Source: Betaproteobacteria bacterium CG2_30_68_42
GTDB taxonomy: Bacteria > Pseudomonadota > Gammaproteobacteria > Burkholderiales > Rhodocyclaceae
NCBI GenBank assembly: GCA_001872285.1
Contig: MNXU01000025.1
Coordinates: forward strand, 1-42,550
Direction: 5' to 3'
DNA length: 42,550 nt
Both the position numbers and the translations under genes were made by a program. Below, piece after piece: positions 28,055 through 38,152 of the stretch. Each line of letters opens with the position of its first letter. Position 1 is the stretch's first letter. The notes beneath the pieces are model-generated. The model saw nothing but the letters and a program-made list of their open reading frames with translations, made no database searches and had not been told where the DNA came from.

Positions 28055-28068
28055 GCGGCGCGGCGGAA

Positions 28069-28092
28069 CGATCGGGCACCGCCGCCCGATCG
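28069..28092 (+). promoter_or_regulatory. Stem-loop between rplT and pheS
   Basis: CGATCGGGC and GCCCGATCG form a perfect 9-bp stem around ACCGCC, 14 bases after the rplT stop. No U-tract follows, so it is more likely a processing or mRNA-stability element than a strong terminator. Confidence 0.4.
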
Positions 28093-28131
28093 GCAGGCGG
28101 GCGTACGGCGGTCGCAATCGTGGCGTGGTGA

Positions 28132-29187
<1,056 letters not shown>

Positions 29188-29189
29188 TC

Positions 29190-31562
29190 ATGCAGTTTTC
29201 CGAAAACTGGCTTCGCGCCCTGGTCGATCCGCCGCTCACGAGCGCGGAACTCGGCCACCTGCTGACGATGGCCGGGCTGGAGGTGGAGAGCATCGAGCCG
29301 GTGGCACCGCCCTTTTCGGGGGTCGTCGTCGGGCACGTGCTCGGAATCGAGCCGCATCCGAACGCGGACAAGCTCAGGGTCTGCCGCGTCGATGTCGGCG
29401 AGCGCGCCGCGCTGCAGATCGTCTGCGGCGCGCCCAACGTCGCTGCCGGAATGAAGGTTCCCTGTGCGCGGCTCGGCGCCGAACTTCCGGGCATGCGGAT
29501 CGAGGCGGCGCGGCTTCGCGGCGTGGAGTCGAACGGCATGCTGTGCTCGGCGCGGGAACTCGGTTTGGGCACCGACCAGTCGGGCCTGCTGGTGCTCCCC
29601 GCAGATGCGGCGCCCGGCGCCGACCTGCGCCGGGTGCTCGATCTCGATGACCGCGTCATCACGCTGAAACTCACCCCGAACCGCAGCGACTGCCTGTCCC
29701 TGGCAGGCATCGCGCGCGAAGTGGCGGCGCTGACGGGAATGCCCTTCCGCTGGCCGCAGGCGGACCCGGTGTCGCCGGGCACCGATGCGAGGCGGGAAGT
29801 GAAGCTCGCGGCCCCGCAGGCCTGCCCGCGTTACGTCGGCCGGATCATCCGCGGGATCGACGCCGGTGCCGCGACGCCGGACTGGATGAAGCGCCGGCTC
29901 GAGCGCTCCGGCATCCGTTCCATCAGCGCGGTGGTCGATGTCACGAACTACGTCATGCTCGAACTGGGACAGCCGCTGCACGCATTCGACAACGCCCTGC
30001 TGTGCGGAACCATCCAGGCGCGTTTCGCGCGGCCCGGCGAGCGGATGGTGCTGCTCAATGGGCAAGTCATCGAGCCCGAAGCGGACATGCTGCTCATCGC
30101 CGACGACGCCCGGCCGCTCGCGCTCGCCGGGATCATGGGCGGGCAGGAAAGCGGCATCGGCGCCGCCACCACCGAGCTGTTCCTGGAGAGTGCCTTCTTC
30201 AATCCGCAGGCAGTGGCCGGCAAGGCACGTGCCCTGGGCTTCGCGAGCGATGCCTCGTACCGCTACGAACGCGGCGTCGATTTTGCGGGCGCGCGCAATG
30301 CGATCGAACGCGCGAGCGGACTGATTCTGGAGATCTGCGGCGGAGTGGCCGGGCCGGTGAGCGAAGCCTGCGCGGAGCTTCCGCGGCGCGACCCCGTCCG
30401 GCTTCGAGGCCCACGTGTCGCGCGCGTGCTCGGGGTTGCGATGCCCGCGGACACGATCGAGGGTCTGCTCTCCGGTCTCGGCTTCGCCTACACGCGCGAG
30501 GCGGAGGAATTCGTCGTGACGCCGCCGTCCTACCGCTTCGATGTCTCGATCGAGGAAGACCTCATCGAAGAGCTGGCGCGCCTGCACGGCTATGACAACA
30601 TCCCGGTTCCGGTGCCGCTCGCGCATGTGGCGATGCCGGAAGCGGCCGAGGGCCGGCGCAGCATCGCCATGGTCGAGCGAGCGCTGGTCGCGAGGGACTA
30701 TCAGGAGGTCATCAACTTCAGCTTCGTCGAAACGGCCTGGGAGCGCGATTTCTGCGCCAATGAAGCACCGGTGCGGCTCGCCAATCCGATCGCTTCCCAG
30801 ATGGCGGTCATGCGCTCCAGCCTGATCGGCGGGCTGCTTGCAAATCTCGCGTCCAATCTGAAGCGGCGCATCGAACGCGTGCGGCTGTTCGAGGTCGGGC
30901 GCTGTTTCTTCCGCGACGCGGCGGGCGATGGCGTGGCCGGATTCCGGCAGCCGATGCGCATCGGCGCGCTGTGCGCGGGCCCCGCACTGCCCGAACAGTG
31001 GGGTGTGGCGACCCGGCCGGTCGATTTCTTCGATCTCAAGTCCGACGTGGAAAGCCTCCTCGCGCCGGCCGGAGCGCGCTTCGAGCCTGCGCGCCACCCG
31101 GCCCTGCATCCCGGGCGCAGCGCGGCGGTGAAGATTGGTGACCGGCACATCGGCTTTCTCGGGGAGGTTCATCCGCGTTGGCTGCAAAGCTACGAGCTGG
31201 GGGGCGGTGCGGTTGTGTTCGAACTTGATCTGGAGCCGCTGCTGGAACGCTCGGTTCCCGCTTTCCGGGAGCCCTCGCGCTTCCCGCCGGTGCTGCGGGA
31301 TCTCGCCTTGGTGGTACCCCGCGGTGTGGCCGCCGACCAGCTCCTGGATGCCCTTCGCGCGGCCGCTCCGCCGCTGGTGCGGGAACTCCGCCTGTTCGAC
31401 CTTTATCAGGGGCCGGGCGTGGATCCTGGAGAAAAAAGTATTGCTTTCCACATAGTTATGCAGGATACTGAACGTACTTTGGAAGATTCGGAAGCCGATG
31501 CGACGGTGGCTTTGCTGACCCATGTTGCGCAGGGCCGGTTCGGCGCCCGGCTCAGAGCGTGA
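29190..31562 (+). CDS. pheT: Phenylalanyl-tRNA synthetase beta subunit
   Basis: The 790-residue beta subunit: N-terminal tRNA-binding OB domain (about 40-150, [23 protein letters not shown]), B3/B4 editing domain (about 210-380), B5 domain (about 395-470), the inactive catalytic-like core, and the C-terminal ferredoxin-fold anticodon-binding domain (about 695-790). Length matches E. coli (795). It hydrolyses mischarged Tyr-tRNA(Phe) and positions tRNA. ihfA follows after 10 bases, the same order as in E. coli. Confidence 0.98.
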   Translation: MQFSENWLRALVDPPLTSAELGHLLTMAGLEVESIEPVAPPFSGVVVGHVLGIEPHPNADKLRVCRVDVGERAALQIVCGAPNVAAGMKVPCARLGAELPGMRIEAARLRGVESNGMLCSARELGLGTDQSGLLVLPADAAPGADLRRVLDLDDRVITLKLTPNRSDCLSLAGIAREVAALTGMPFRWPQADPVSPGTDARREVKLAAPQACPRYVGRIIRGIDAGAATPDWMKRRLERSGIRSISAVVDVTNYVMLELGQPLHAFDNALLCGTIQARFARPGERMVLLNGQVIEPEADMLLIADDARPLALAGIMGGQESGIGAATTELFLESAFFNPQAVAGKARALGFASDASYRYERGVDFAGARNAIERASGLILEICGGVAGPVSEACAELPRRDPVRLRGPRVARVLGVAMPADTIEGLLSGLGFAYTREAEEFVVTPPSYRFDVSIEEDLIEELARLHGYDNIPVPVPLAHVAMPEAAEGRRSIAMVERALVARDYQEVINFSFVETAWERDFCANEAPVRLANPIASQMAVMRSSLIGGLLANLASNLKRRIERVRLFEVGRCFFRDAAGDGVAGFRQPMRIGALCAGPALPEQWGVATRPVDFFDLKSDVESLLAPAGARFEPARHPALHPGRSAAVKIGDRHIGFLGEVHPRWLQSYELGGGAVVFELDLEPLLERSVPAFREPSRFPPVLRDLALVVPRGVAADQLLDALRAAAPPLVRELRLFDLYQGPGVDPGEKSIAFHIVMQDTERTLEDSEADATVALLTHVAQGRFGARLRA

Positions 31563-31572
31563 CGGAACGCAG

Positions 31573-31875
31573 ATGACGCTGACCAAGGCCGATCTCGCCG
31601 ACCTCCTGTTCGAAAAGGTCGGGCTCAACAAGCGCGAAGCCAAGGACATGGTGGAGGGCTTTTTCGAGGAAGTCCGCGTGGCCCTGGAGCAGGGCGAGGG
31701 CGTGAAGCTGTCCGGGTTCGGGAATTTCCAGTTGCGCAGCAAGCCTCAGCGGCCGGGCCGCAACCCGAAGACCGGCGAAGAGATCCCGATCACGGCACGA
31801 CGGGTGGTGACGTTCCATGCCAGCCAGAAGCTGAAAGCCGCCGTGGAGGCCACGGGCCATGGCGACAAGCGCTGA
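31573..31875 (+). CDS. ihfA: Integration host factor subunit alpha
   Basis: A 100-residue HU/IHF protein beginning [31 protein letters not shown], with the GFGNFQLR body motif and the DNA arm [11 protein letters not shown]. Location after pheT identifies it as the alpha subunit. It pairs with IHF-beta at 17361. The ATG at 31573 is preceded by GGAACGCAG. Its end overlaps the next gene by 17 bases. Confidence 0.96.
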   Translation: MTLTKADLADLLFEKVGLNKREAKDMVEGFFEEVRVALEQGEGVKLSGFGNFQLRSKPQRPGRNPKTGEEIPITARRVVTFHASQKLKAAVEATGHGDKR

Positions 31876-32221
31876 GGATCTGCCACCGATTCCGGCCAAG
31901 CGCTATTTCACGATCGGGGAGGTGAGCGAACTCTGCGGTGTGAAGCCGCATGTGCTTCGCTACTGGGAACAGGAGTTCACCCAGCTCAAGCCGGTCAAGC
32001 GCCGGGGCAATCGGCGCTACTACCAGCATCACGAGGTCCTGCTGGTTCGTCGCATCCGTGAACTGTTGTACGACGAAGGCTTCACCATCAGCGGCGCGCG
32101 CAACCGGCTCGAGAGCTTCGATGCATCCGGCGAGCCGGAAACACCGGAGGGTGTGTCATCGAGTGATCCCGACGGGCTGCGCAAGGCGCTCGATGCCATC
32201 ATCGACTTGTTGCGCAAATGA
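31859..32221 (+). CDS. MerR-family DNA-binding protein
   Basis: A 120-residue protein with a single MerR-type winged helix-turn-helix (about 15-85): [30 protein letters not shown] followed by [19 protein letters not shown]. The C-terminal effector region is short, without the cysteines of metal-sensing MerR members. A gene of this type after ihfA is a conserved arrangement in proteobacteria, and its target is not known. It overlaps ihfA by 17 bases, hence coupled. Confidence 0.88.
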   Translation: MATSAEDLPPIPAKRYFTIGEVSELCGVKPHVLRYWEQEFTQLKPVKRRGNRRYYQHHEVLLVRRIRELLYDEGFTISGARNRLESFDASGEPETPEGVSSSDPDGLRKALDAIIDLLRK

Positions 32222-32251
32222 CGAGTCTGCGGCGCACGGCCCTGGGGCTGC

Positions 32252-32257
32252 TATAAT
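32252..32257 (+). promoter_or_regulatory. -10 element of tRNA-Pro (TATAAT)
   Basis: A perfect TATAAT 12 bases before the tRNA 5' end. The -35 region (GCGGCG) is poor, and the intervening CGCCGCG-type bases may act as a discriminator, typical for stable-RNA promoters. Confidence 0.55.
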
Positions 32258-32268
32258 CCGCCGCGAGT

Positions 32269-32345
32269 CGGGGCGTAGCGCAGCCTGGTAGCGCACCTGC
32301 ATGGGGTGCAGGGGGTCGGAAGTTCGAATCTTCTCGCCCCGACCA
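32269..32345 (+). tRNA. tRNA-Pro, anticodon GGG
   Basis: Acceptor stem CGGGGCG pairs with CGCCCCG, with encoded ACCA end. The anticodon stem CCTGC/GCAGG encloses ATGGGGT, giving anticodon GGG. The T-arm has AGTTCGAATCT. It reads CCC and CCU codons. Confidence 0.97.
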
Positions 32346-32869
32346 AGTCTTCAAGCACATTCGATCGCGGCAGGACGATCTCAACAGCGGGAATTCAGCG
32401 CGTGCATTTGTGCGTCGGATGTGGTCCCAGAAAAATTTTTCGCTGCGACGGTGCTCCATGGCGGCGCGGGCCACGCGCACTTACCGGCTTGCTCCCGGCG
32501 CCCGCGTCCCCGTTCCGGCGCGCTGTCCGGATTCCGGATGCATACCACGCCGGGCTGGCCATCCCGTAACGGCATTGCCCGCGCCCATGCGACCCCGCAT
32601 CCATCGCCGTCCGGATCCTCGCTTCTGCGACCCGGAGGGGCATCCGCCGGCGAGGCTGCCCGGACGCTCGTCGATTGCACGCCACCAAACTTCCCGGCAT
32701 GCGAGAATACGGTTTCGCGCCGCGATGATGGCGATCGATTCTGCGCCTGCCCCGCGTGGATGGCGGGTCAGGCGACGACACACGCAATCTCGAGTGCGCA
32801 GGATTGTTGGTGCCAACATCGCGACGTGATGATCCGAACGAATTTCTGATAACCGAAAGGATAACCAAA
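32346..32869. other. 524-bp interval without a recognisable gene
   Basis: No reading frame here has a recognisable domain, and several short ones overlap on both strands without ribosome-binding sites. There is no integrase and I see no direct repeat of the tRNA-Pro 3' end. The interval includes an AAAAATTTTT block near 32431 and a small GTTGG-TG-CCAAC dyad at 32806-32817, about 53 bases before the next gene start. It probably holds that gene's promoter and possibly decayed sequence. Confidence 0.5.
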
Positions 32870-33331
32870 TTGCCAAATATCGCCTCGGTTCTGAAGGAAG
32901 AAATCGCGCGCATCGCACGCAAGGAACAGCGCAGTGAAACGCAGCGGCTTAAGAAGGCGTCTGCGCAGTATCGGTCCGAAATTGCTGCGCTGAAGCGGCG
33001 TGCGGCGGCACTCGAACAGCTACTCTCCCGGCTTCACAAGAGGGTGGTCACGGAGACCGCGAGCCCGGCGGTTGCCGATCCCAGCGGCCGCGTGCGGTTC
33101 AGTGCAAAGGGGTTGTGCGCGCAGCGGCGGCGGCTCGGACTGTCCGCTTCCGACCTCGGTACACTGCTGGGCGTGTCGGCGCAGAGCATCTACAACTGGG
33201 AAGCGGGAAGCACGCGCCCGCGCGAGCCGCAAGTGCGTGCGATCGCTGCCCTGAGGGGACTGGGCAAACGCGCAGTCCGTGCACGGCTCGAGGAGCTCGG
33301 CGAGCAAGGCGCGCCTGCGGGGGCCCCCTGA
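32870..33331 (+). CDS. Small coiled-coil plus XRE-type helix-turn-helix protein (TTG start)
   Basis: A 153-residue protein. Residues 1-60 are charged and helical (PNIASVLKEEIARIARKEQRSE, then a basic heptad-like stretch to HKRVV), and residues 80-140 form a Cro/CI-type helix-turn-helix: LCAQRRRLGLSASDLGTLLGVSAQSIYNWEAG. The TTG at 32870 is preceded by AAGGA at 8-base spacing and gives the family's usual N-terminus; no ATG fits. The gene neighbourhood gives no clue to its target. It is not a phage repressor by context, as no phage genes are near. Local sequence before it is more AT-rich than the rest. Confidence 0.75.
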   Translation: MPNIASVLKEEIARIARKEQRSETQRLKKASAQYRSEIAALKRRAAALEQLLSRLHKRVVTETASPAVADPSGRVRFSAKGLCAQRRRLGLSASDLGTLLGVSAQSIYNWEAGSTRPREPQVRAIAALRGLGKRAVRARLEELGEQGAPAGAP

Positions 33332-33377
33332 CTGTCGCTACAGACAGGGCGTAGCTGCCTGCTCCCGGATCTCCCGC

Positions 33378-33785
33378 ATGCGTGCCCGCATCGCCGTTCT
33401 TCCGGAAGAGGTCGAAATCACCGCGATCCGGGCCCAGGGCGCCGGCGGGCAGAACGTCAACAAGGTTGCCAACGCCGTGCATCTGCGCTTCGACATCGTT
33501 GCCTCCTCGCTTCCGGACGCGATTCGCGAGCGGCTCCTCGCACTCGGCGACCAGCGCATCAGCAAGGATGGCGTGGTCATCATCAAGGCGCAGGAATTCC
33601 GCAGCCTGGGAAAGAATCGGGCGGAAGCTCTGCGCCGGTTGGAAGATCTGATCGCCAGCGTCGCCGCGGTTCCGAAAAAACGCCGGCCAGGCCGTCCCAC
33701 CCGGAGCGCGGTCGCGAGGCGGCTGGAAGACAAGACGCGGCGCGCGTCCGTCAAGTCGGGGCGGGGGAAGGTGACCGTCGAATAG
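33378..33785 (+). CDS. arfB: Alternative ribosome-rescue factor B (peptidyl-tRNA hydrolase, YaeJ)
   Basis: A 135-residue protein with the release-factor catalytic motif GGQ at residues 23-25 in RAQGAGGQNVNKVANAVHLRFD, and a Lys/Arg-rich C-terminal tail (about 100-132) that enters the empty mRNA channel. There is no codon-recognition domain, so it is ArfB and not RF1/RF2. It frees ribosomes stalled without a stop codon. ATG at 33378 gives the standard N-terminus. Confidence 0.93.
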   Translation: MRARIAVLPEEVEITAIRAQGAGGQNVNKVANAVHLRFDIVASSLPDAIRERLLALGDQRISKDGVVIIKAQEFRSLGKNRAEALRRLEDLIASVAAVPKKRRPGRPTRSAVARRLEDKTRRASVKSGRGKVTVE

Positions 33786-33941
33786 TCGGTGGCGCAATCC
33801 GCCTGCGGCCGCCATGCGCTGGTGTGGCCGAAAACATGCGGAGCGCGGCGGCGAAACGGTTCGCACGGATCGGTGAGGGCCGAATGCCACCCTGAACCGC
33901 GATCGCCCGCGTGCAGTCGCCGCAGAGGGTATGACGGGCAG

Positions 33942-35480
33942 TCAGGAGCGAGAGCCGGTACGTTTTCCCGCGGCCTTGACCGCCGCCACGGTGCGCCGGT
34001 CGCCGCTCTGCCCCTTCGATGCGGCCCTGGACCGGCCATTGCGGACAGCCGCGTTGCGGACTCGGCTCGCCGGCTTTCCCTTGGCCGTGGCAACGGGCCG
34101 GGTCCGGAGCGATCTCGCGTGGGCTTTGCGCGCTCTCGCCGCGCGCGTCGACGCCGCCGTCCGCTCCGGGGGCAGATTGACGATCAGGGTGTCCGCGACC
34201 GACAGCGGATCGCGGGCGGGAACGAGGACAGAATGTCCCGGCCCGAGCTTCATCCGCGCGGTGATGCCGTTGACCTCCTTGAGCCTCGAGACGGAAATGC
34301 CGAAGTGGCGCGCAATGCGCTCGATCCGGTCGCCCTTGCGCAAGGTGTAGCTCTGCCAGGTCACCAGCGGCCGGCTGTGGCGCGCGAGATTGGCGAGGAA
34401 GGTCTCGACCTTGTCGGCCGGCAGCGCGAGGCGCGCCGCGCCGTTTGCGACCGGACGGTTGTAGGCGGGGTTCAGCGCCCTGAATTCCTCCAGCGGAACT
34501 TCGGCCAGCCGCGCCGCCAGCGCGATGTCCATGTCGGCGGGTTTCTCGACGGTCGCGAAGTACGGGCGGTTCGGGATCGGATCGAGGGCGATCCCGAACA
34601 GTTGCGGCTGGGCGACAATGTTCTTCAAGGCCTGGAGCTTCGGCACGTAGTCGCGTGTTTCGACCGGCATCGGCAGGCTCAGATAATCCGATGGCATGCC
34701 CTTTGCCGTGTTGCGCTCCACCGCGCGCGCAACCGCGTTCTCGCCCCAGTTGTAGGAAGCGAGTGCGAGATGCCAGTCGCCGTTCATCTCGTAGATGTCG
34801 CGCAGATAGTCGAGCGCAGCGCTGGTCGATGCCACGATGTCGCGGCGCTCGTCCACCCACCAGTTCTGGCGCAGGCTGTAGTTGCGCCCGGTCGCGGGGA
34901 TGAACTGCCACAGTCCCGAAGCATGCGCCGGCGAGAGCGCCATCGGGTTGTAGGCGCTCTCGACCATCGGCAGCAGCGCGAGCTCGGTCGGCAGCCCGCG
35001 CTTCTCGATTTCCTCGACGATGTGAAACAGATAGCGGCGCGAACGTTCCACGATGCGCGCGAGCGTCTGCGGATGGCTGAGGTACCACGCCTGCTGCCGG
35101 CCTACGAGCGGGCTGTCGAGCTCGGGCATCGAGAATCCGTTGCGCAGCCGTTCCCAGATGTCTTCCGGTTCCGAAACCAGATCGACCGTGGCGATGCGCG
35201 GAAGAACCTCGCGTACCTCCCGAAGCTCGAGCGCGGTGGTTTCCGTCGCGGGCGAATCGAGGCCGGCGGTCGCGCTCACTTCGGCAGCCGCCGGGGCTTC
35301 GGCGGGGGTTGCGGCCAGGGCGGATGTGGCCACCGCGCGCACACCAGGCAGATCGGCCGGGTCGTCGCTTCGAGCGTCGTTCCCGTAGTCCTGCGCGAGA
35401 GCTGGGAGCGCCAGGCCCATCGCCAACAGCGTCCCGGCGAGTCCCGCCGCAACACCGCGCAGTCGTTGTTTTTCTGCCAC
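33942..35480 (-). CDS. mltD: Membrane-bound lytic murein transglycosylase D
   Basis: A 512-residue periplasmic enzyme cleaving peptidoglycan glycan strands. Signal peptide at 1-29 (cleavage near ALA-QDY; no lipobox cysteine), SLT domain at about 155-290 with catalytic E174 in PMVESAYNPMALSPAHASGLWQF, and one clear LysM at about 385-430. The last 75 residues are strikingly basic (Arg, Lys, Ala, Ser). GTG at 35480 was chosen because GGAGGG lies 6 bases before it and a clean signal peptide follows; a TTG at 35495 is in frame. It has its own promoter (35509-35538). Confidence 0.93.
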   Translation of the reverse strand: MAEKQRLRGVAAGLAGTLLAMGLALPALAQDYGNDARSDDPADLPGVRAVATSALAATPAEAPAAAEVSATAGLDSPATETTALELREVREVLPRIATVDLVSEPEDIWERLRNGFSMPELDSPLVGRQQAWYLSHPQTLARIVERSRRYLFHIVEEIEKRGLPTELALLPMVESAYNPMALSPAHASGLWQFIPATGRNYSLRQNWWVDERRDIVASTSAALDYLRDIYEMNGDWHLALASYNWGENAVARAVERNTAKGMPSDYLSLPMPVETRDYVPKLQALKNIVAQPQLFGIALDPIPNRPYFATVEKPADMDIALAARLAEVPLEEFRALNPAYNRPVANGAARLALPADKVETFLANLARHSRPLVTWQSYTLRKGDRIERIARHFGISVSRLKEVNGITARMKLGPGHSVLVPARDPLSVADTLIVNLPPERTAASTRAARARKAHARSLRTRPVATAKGKPASRVRNAAVRNGRSRAASKGQSGDRRTVAAVKAAGKRTGSRS

Positions 35481-35508
35481 GCGAAGCCCTCCCAAGTTCC
35501 GGCCGGGG

Positions 35509-35538
35509 ATGCTATCGTTATCTGCCTGCGGGCGTCAA
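35509..35538 (-). promoter_or_regulatory. Predicted sigma-70 promoter of mltD
   Basis: On the minus strand TTGACG (35538-35533) and TAGCAT (35514-35509) are separated by 18 bp, with a start site near 35502 and a leader of about 22 bases carrying the GGAGGG ribosome-binding site. Confidence 0.6.
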
Positions 35539-35622
35539 CTTTGTCACGCTTCGCAAGCTCTCGCGGGGGAGGGGCCGCACGCGGCCGCCGGAGGACATGA
35601 CACGAATTGAGCGAGGCTGCCG

Positions 35623-36576
35623 ATGAAGGTTCTCGTGATCGAAGATTCGCGTACTACGCTCGATGCGGTGTGCCGCCAGCTCGACAAGCTGGGGATCGCC
35701 GCGCTGCCTGCGATCGACGGTGCGGCCGGGCTGGAAAGCTACGAGCGTGAGAAGCCCGATCTCGTTCTACTCGACATCATCCTGCCCGACATCGACGGCT
35801 TCCAGGTCGCAGAGCGCATACGCGCCAGGGAACACAACGGCGAGTGGACGCCGATCATCTTCCTGACCGCCCGCAACACCGACGAGGATCTCGAACGCGG
35901 GATCGCCGCGGGCGGCGACGACTACCTGGCCAAGCCGGTCAGCGCCACGGTGCTCGGTTCGAAACTGCGCGCGATGCAGCGCATTCTGCAAATGCGCGGC
36001 TCGCTGGTCGCCCTCACGCGCAAGCTGGACGTGGCCAATCGCGAGCTGCGCCGGCTGTCCTCGATCGACGGGCTCACCGGCATCGCGAACCGGCGCCAGT
36101 TCGACGAGACCTTCGCGCGCGAGTGGCGGCGCAGCGTGCGCATGAAGCGCCCGCTTGCGCTGGTCATGTGCGACATCGACTTCTTCAAGCAGTACAACGA
36201 CATGTACGGCCATCAGGCGGGCGACGAATGCCTGTGTCGGGTGGCGCGCTCGATCGAGCAATCGGTGCGGCGCCCCGGCGACCGCGTGACACGCTTCGGA
36301 GGGGAAGAATTCACCGTCGTTTTGCCGGAGACCGAGTCGGCGGGTGCGGCGGCGATGGCGGAAAAGGTGCGCGCGGGAATCGAGGCGCTCGCCGTTCCCC
36401 ACGGCGGTTCGGAAGCCTCGAAGGTGGTGACGATCAGCGCCGGGTGCGCGGCCATGATGCCGCAGGCATCGAATCGCGCATCCGATCTGGTCCACTGGGC
36501 GGATGCCGCCCTCTACGAGGCCAAGCGTCAGGGCCGGAACCGGGTCGTCAACTACACCCTGCCGGAGTCCGGCTAG
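35623..36576 (+). CDS. Response regulator with GGDEF domain (diguanylate cyclase)
   Basis: A 317-residue protein with an N-terminal receiver domain (1-120: acidic pair E7-D8, phospho-acceptor D51 in LLDIILPD, Thr in FLTARN, Lys in LAKPVS), a coiled-coil signalling helix (about 120-148) and a GGDEF domain (about 150-312). The active site GGEEF is at 226-230 and the inhibitory I-site RPGD at 217-220, five residues before, so it should make c-di-GMP with product feedback. The layout is like WspR. No cognate kinase is adjacent. It sits between mltD and gloB, which are neighbours in E. coli. Confidence 0.93.
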   Translation: MKVLVIEDSRTTLDAVCRQLDKLGIAALPAIDGAAGLESYEREKPDLVLLDIILPDIDGFQVAERIRAREHNGEWTPIIFLTARNTDEDLERGIAAGGDDYLAKPVSATVLGSKLRAMQRILQMRGSLVALTRKLDVANRELRRLSSIDGLTGIANRRQFDETFAREWRRSVRMKRPLALVMCDIDFFKQYNDMYGHQAGDECLCRVARSIEQSVRRPGDRVTRFGGEEFTVVLPETESAGAAAMAEKVRAGIEALAVPHGGSEASKVVTISAGCAAMMPQASNRASDLVHWADAALYEAKRQGRNRVVNYTLPESG

Positions 36577-36584
36577 CCGGTTTT
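36569..36584. terminator. Possible shared terminator between the GGDEF gene and gloB
   Basis: CCGGCTAGCCGG is a perfect palindrome followed by TTTT; it overlaps the GGDEF stop codon and touches the gloB stop. Usable stem is short (4-5 bp), so this is tentative. Confidence 0.35.
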
Positions 36585-37345
36585 CAGAACCCGTCCTTCC
36601 ACGCACGCAGCGCGGCGAACACCTCGGCCGGATCCGCGAGCGGACGGCCGCGGAATCTCGATGCGGCCCGGATCACTTCGGGCTGGGCGCAGCGCAGGAA
36701 GGGATTGGTCGCACACTCCTCGGCAATGCTGGAAGGAAGGGTCGGGAGAAGCGCTGCGCGCCGCCTGCGCACCTCCTCGTCCCGCCTGCGCAGGGCCGCA
36801 TTGCCCGGCTCGACCTCGAGCGCGAACCCGATGTTGGCCTGCGTGTACTCGTGCGCGCTGAAAACGTACGTTTCGCCGGGCAGCGAGGCCAGCCTGCCGA
36901 GCGAGCGCCACATCTGTTCGGCGCTGCCTTCGAACAGCCTGCCGCAGCCGCAGCCGAAGAGGGTATCGCCACAGAACAGGAGGTTTGCCCCATAATAGGC
37001 CACATGGCCGCGGGTGTGGCCCGGCACGTCGAGCACCGCGAGTTCGATGCCGATTCCCGGCAGCCTCACGGTCTGCGGCGCCGCGACCGGGCGCGTCACT
37101 CCGGGGATGGACTCGGCTGCCGGACCATAGACACAGAGCGCATCCCGCGAGGCGAGCGCAGCGATCCCGCCGACGTGATCCGGGTGGTGGTGGGTGACGA
37201 GGATCGCGTCGAGTTCGAGTCGCTGTTCGGCGAGGTGGGCAGCCACTGGAGCGGCCTCGCCCGGGTCGACCACGACCGCACGCCCGCCCTCGTGGATCGC
37301 CCAGATGTAGTTGTCCCGAAAAGCCCGAATCGGCACGATCTCCAT
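36584..37345 (-). CDS. gloB: Hydroxyacylglutathione hydrolase (glyoxalase II)
   Basis: A 253-residue metallo-beta-lactamase-fold enzyme that hydrolyses S-lactoylglutathione in methylglyoxal detoxification. The metal motif THHHPDH is at residues 51-57, with further ligands in PGHTRGHVAYY, CGDTLFGCGCGR and SAHEYTQAN. The C-terminal glutathione-binding helical domain is present with TNPFLR. Convergent with the GGDEF gene (7-base gap) and divergent from the methyltransferase gene with only 30 bases between starts. Confidence 0.96.
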   Translation of the reverse strand: MEIVPIRAFRDNYIWAIHEGGRAVVVDPGEAAPVAAHLAEQRLELDAILVTHHHPDHVGGIAALASRDALCVYGPAAESIPGVTRPVAAPQTVRLPGIGIELAVLDVPGHTRGHVAYYGANLLFCGDTLFGCGCGRLFEGSAEQMWRSLGRLASLPGETYVFSAHEYTQANIGFALEVEPGNAALRRRDEEVRRRRAALLPTLPSSIAEECATNPFLRCAQPEVIRAASRFRGRPLADPAEVFAALRAWKDGF

Positions 37346-37375
37346 GGCGAAGCAGTCTTGTGCAGCGTCGTCGAA

Positions 37376-38152
37376 ATGTCAATCGCCGGACTGAGCGAGT
37401 GGTTGGCGAGCCCTCAGGGCGAGTACGTCGCGGCATGGGAACAGGCCCGCCACGACCAGCTCGTCGCCGACATTTTCGGTTTCAATGCGCTCCAGATCGG
37501 AATGCTCGAATGCGATCTCCTGCGCGCCAACCGCATGCCGCTGCGCTTCGCGTGCGGGCGCGAGGGCGGGGAGGTCCGCAGCGACTGGTACCGCCTGCCG
37601 TTCGCGGCGACCAGCATCGATCTGGTGGTGTTGCCTCACGCGCTGGAGTTCGCCGAACACCCGCACCAGATTCTGCGCGAGATCGAGCGCGTGCTGGTGC
37701 CTGAAGGACAGGTGATCATCACCGGCTTCAATCCGTTCAGCCTCTGGGGCATCCGGCGCTTCCTCACCCGCGGTCCGGCGCCGTTTCCGTGGCGTGGGCG
37801 CTACCTCAGCGTCATGAGGCTCAAGGACTGGCTGGCGCTGCTCGGCTTCGAGATGCAGCTCGGCAGTTTCGGCTGTTATGCACCTGCGCTGAAGCGCCCG
37901 TTGCGGGGCCGTGGCTGGCGATGGGTCGAACAGGCGGGGGAGCGCTGGTGGCCGATCGCGGGCGCGATCTACGTCGTGCAGGCGGTCAAGCGCGTTCATG
38001 GAATGCGCCTGATCCAGCCGGCATGGCGTGACCGCAAGGCGCGGGCGAAGGCGCTCGCGCCCGTCGTCCAGCGCAGCCCGGAGCCCCTCTCCGTGCAGCC
38101 GCATCCGGCGCCGGGTGGCGCGCGTGCGCGACGTGCAGCGGGAGATCGATGA
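37376..38152 (+). CDS. Class I SAM-dependent methyltransferase (type 11 / YafS-like)
   Basis: A 258-residue protein with a weakly conserved N-terminal SAM-binding half ([17 protein letters not shown]) and the typical middle motif [52 protein letters not shown] (about 80-130). The order gloB, methyltransferase, rnhA, dnaQ matches gloB-yafS-rnhA-dnaQ in E. coli, so it is the YafS counterpart; substrate unknown. The C-terminus is proline- and arginine-rich. Its stop overlaps the rnhA start (ATGA). Confidence 0.85.
   Translation: MSIAGLSEWLASPQGEYVAAWEQARHDQLVADIFGFNALQIGMLECDLLRANRMPLRFACGREGGEVRSDWYRLPFAATSIDLVVLPHALEFAEHPHQILREIERVLVPEGQVIITGFNPFSLWGIRRFLTRGPAPFPWRGRYLSVMRLKDWLALLGFEMQLGSFGCYAPALKRPLRGRGWRWVEQAGERWWPIAGAIYVVQAVKRVHGMRLIQPAWRDRKARAKALAPVVQRSPEPLSVQPHPAPGGARARRAAGDR

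Noticed and set aside
32269-33331. Genomic island or prophage at tRNA-Pro
   Set aside because: No integrase, transposase or phage gene is present, no repeat of the tRNA 3' end was found, and ordinary chromosomal genes (arfB, mltD) follow within about 1.1 kb.
33786-33941. Possible small gene between arfB and mltD
   Set aside because: The 156-base gap between convergent genes has no frame with a ribosome-binding site or recognisable product, and no clear terminator either.
36503-38152. 549-residue protein covering the gloB region and the methyltransferase
   Set aside because: The first 291 codons are antisense to gloB; the methyltransferase fold starts at the ATG at 37376.
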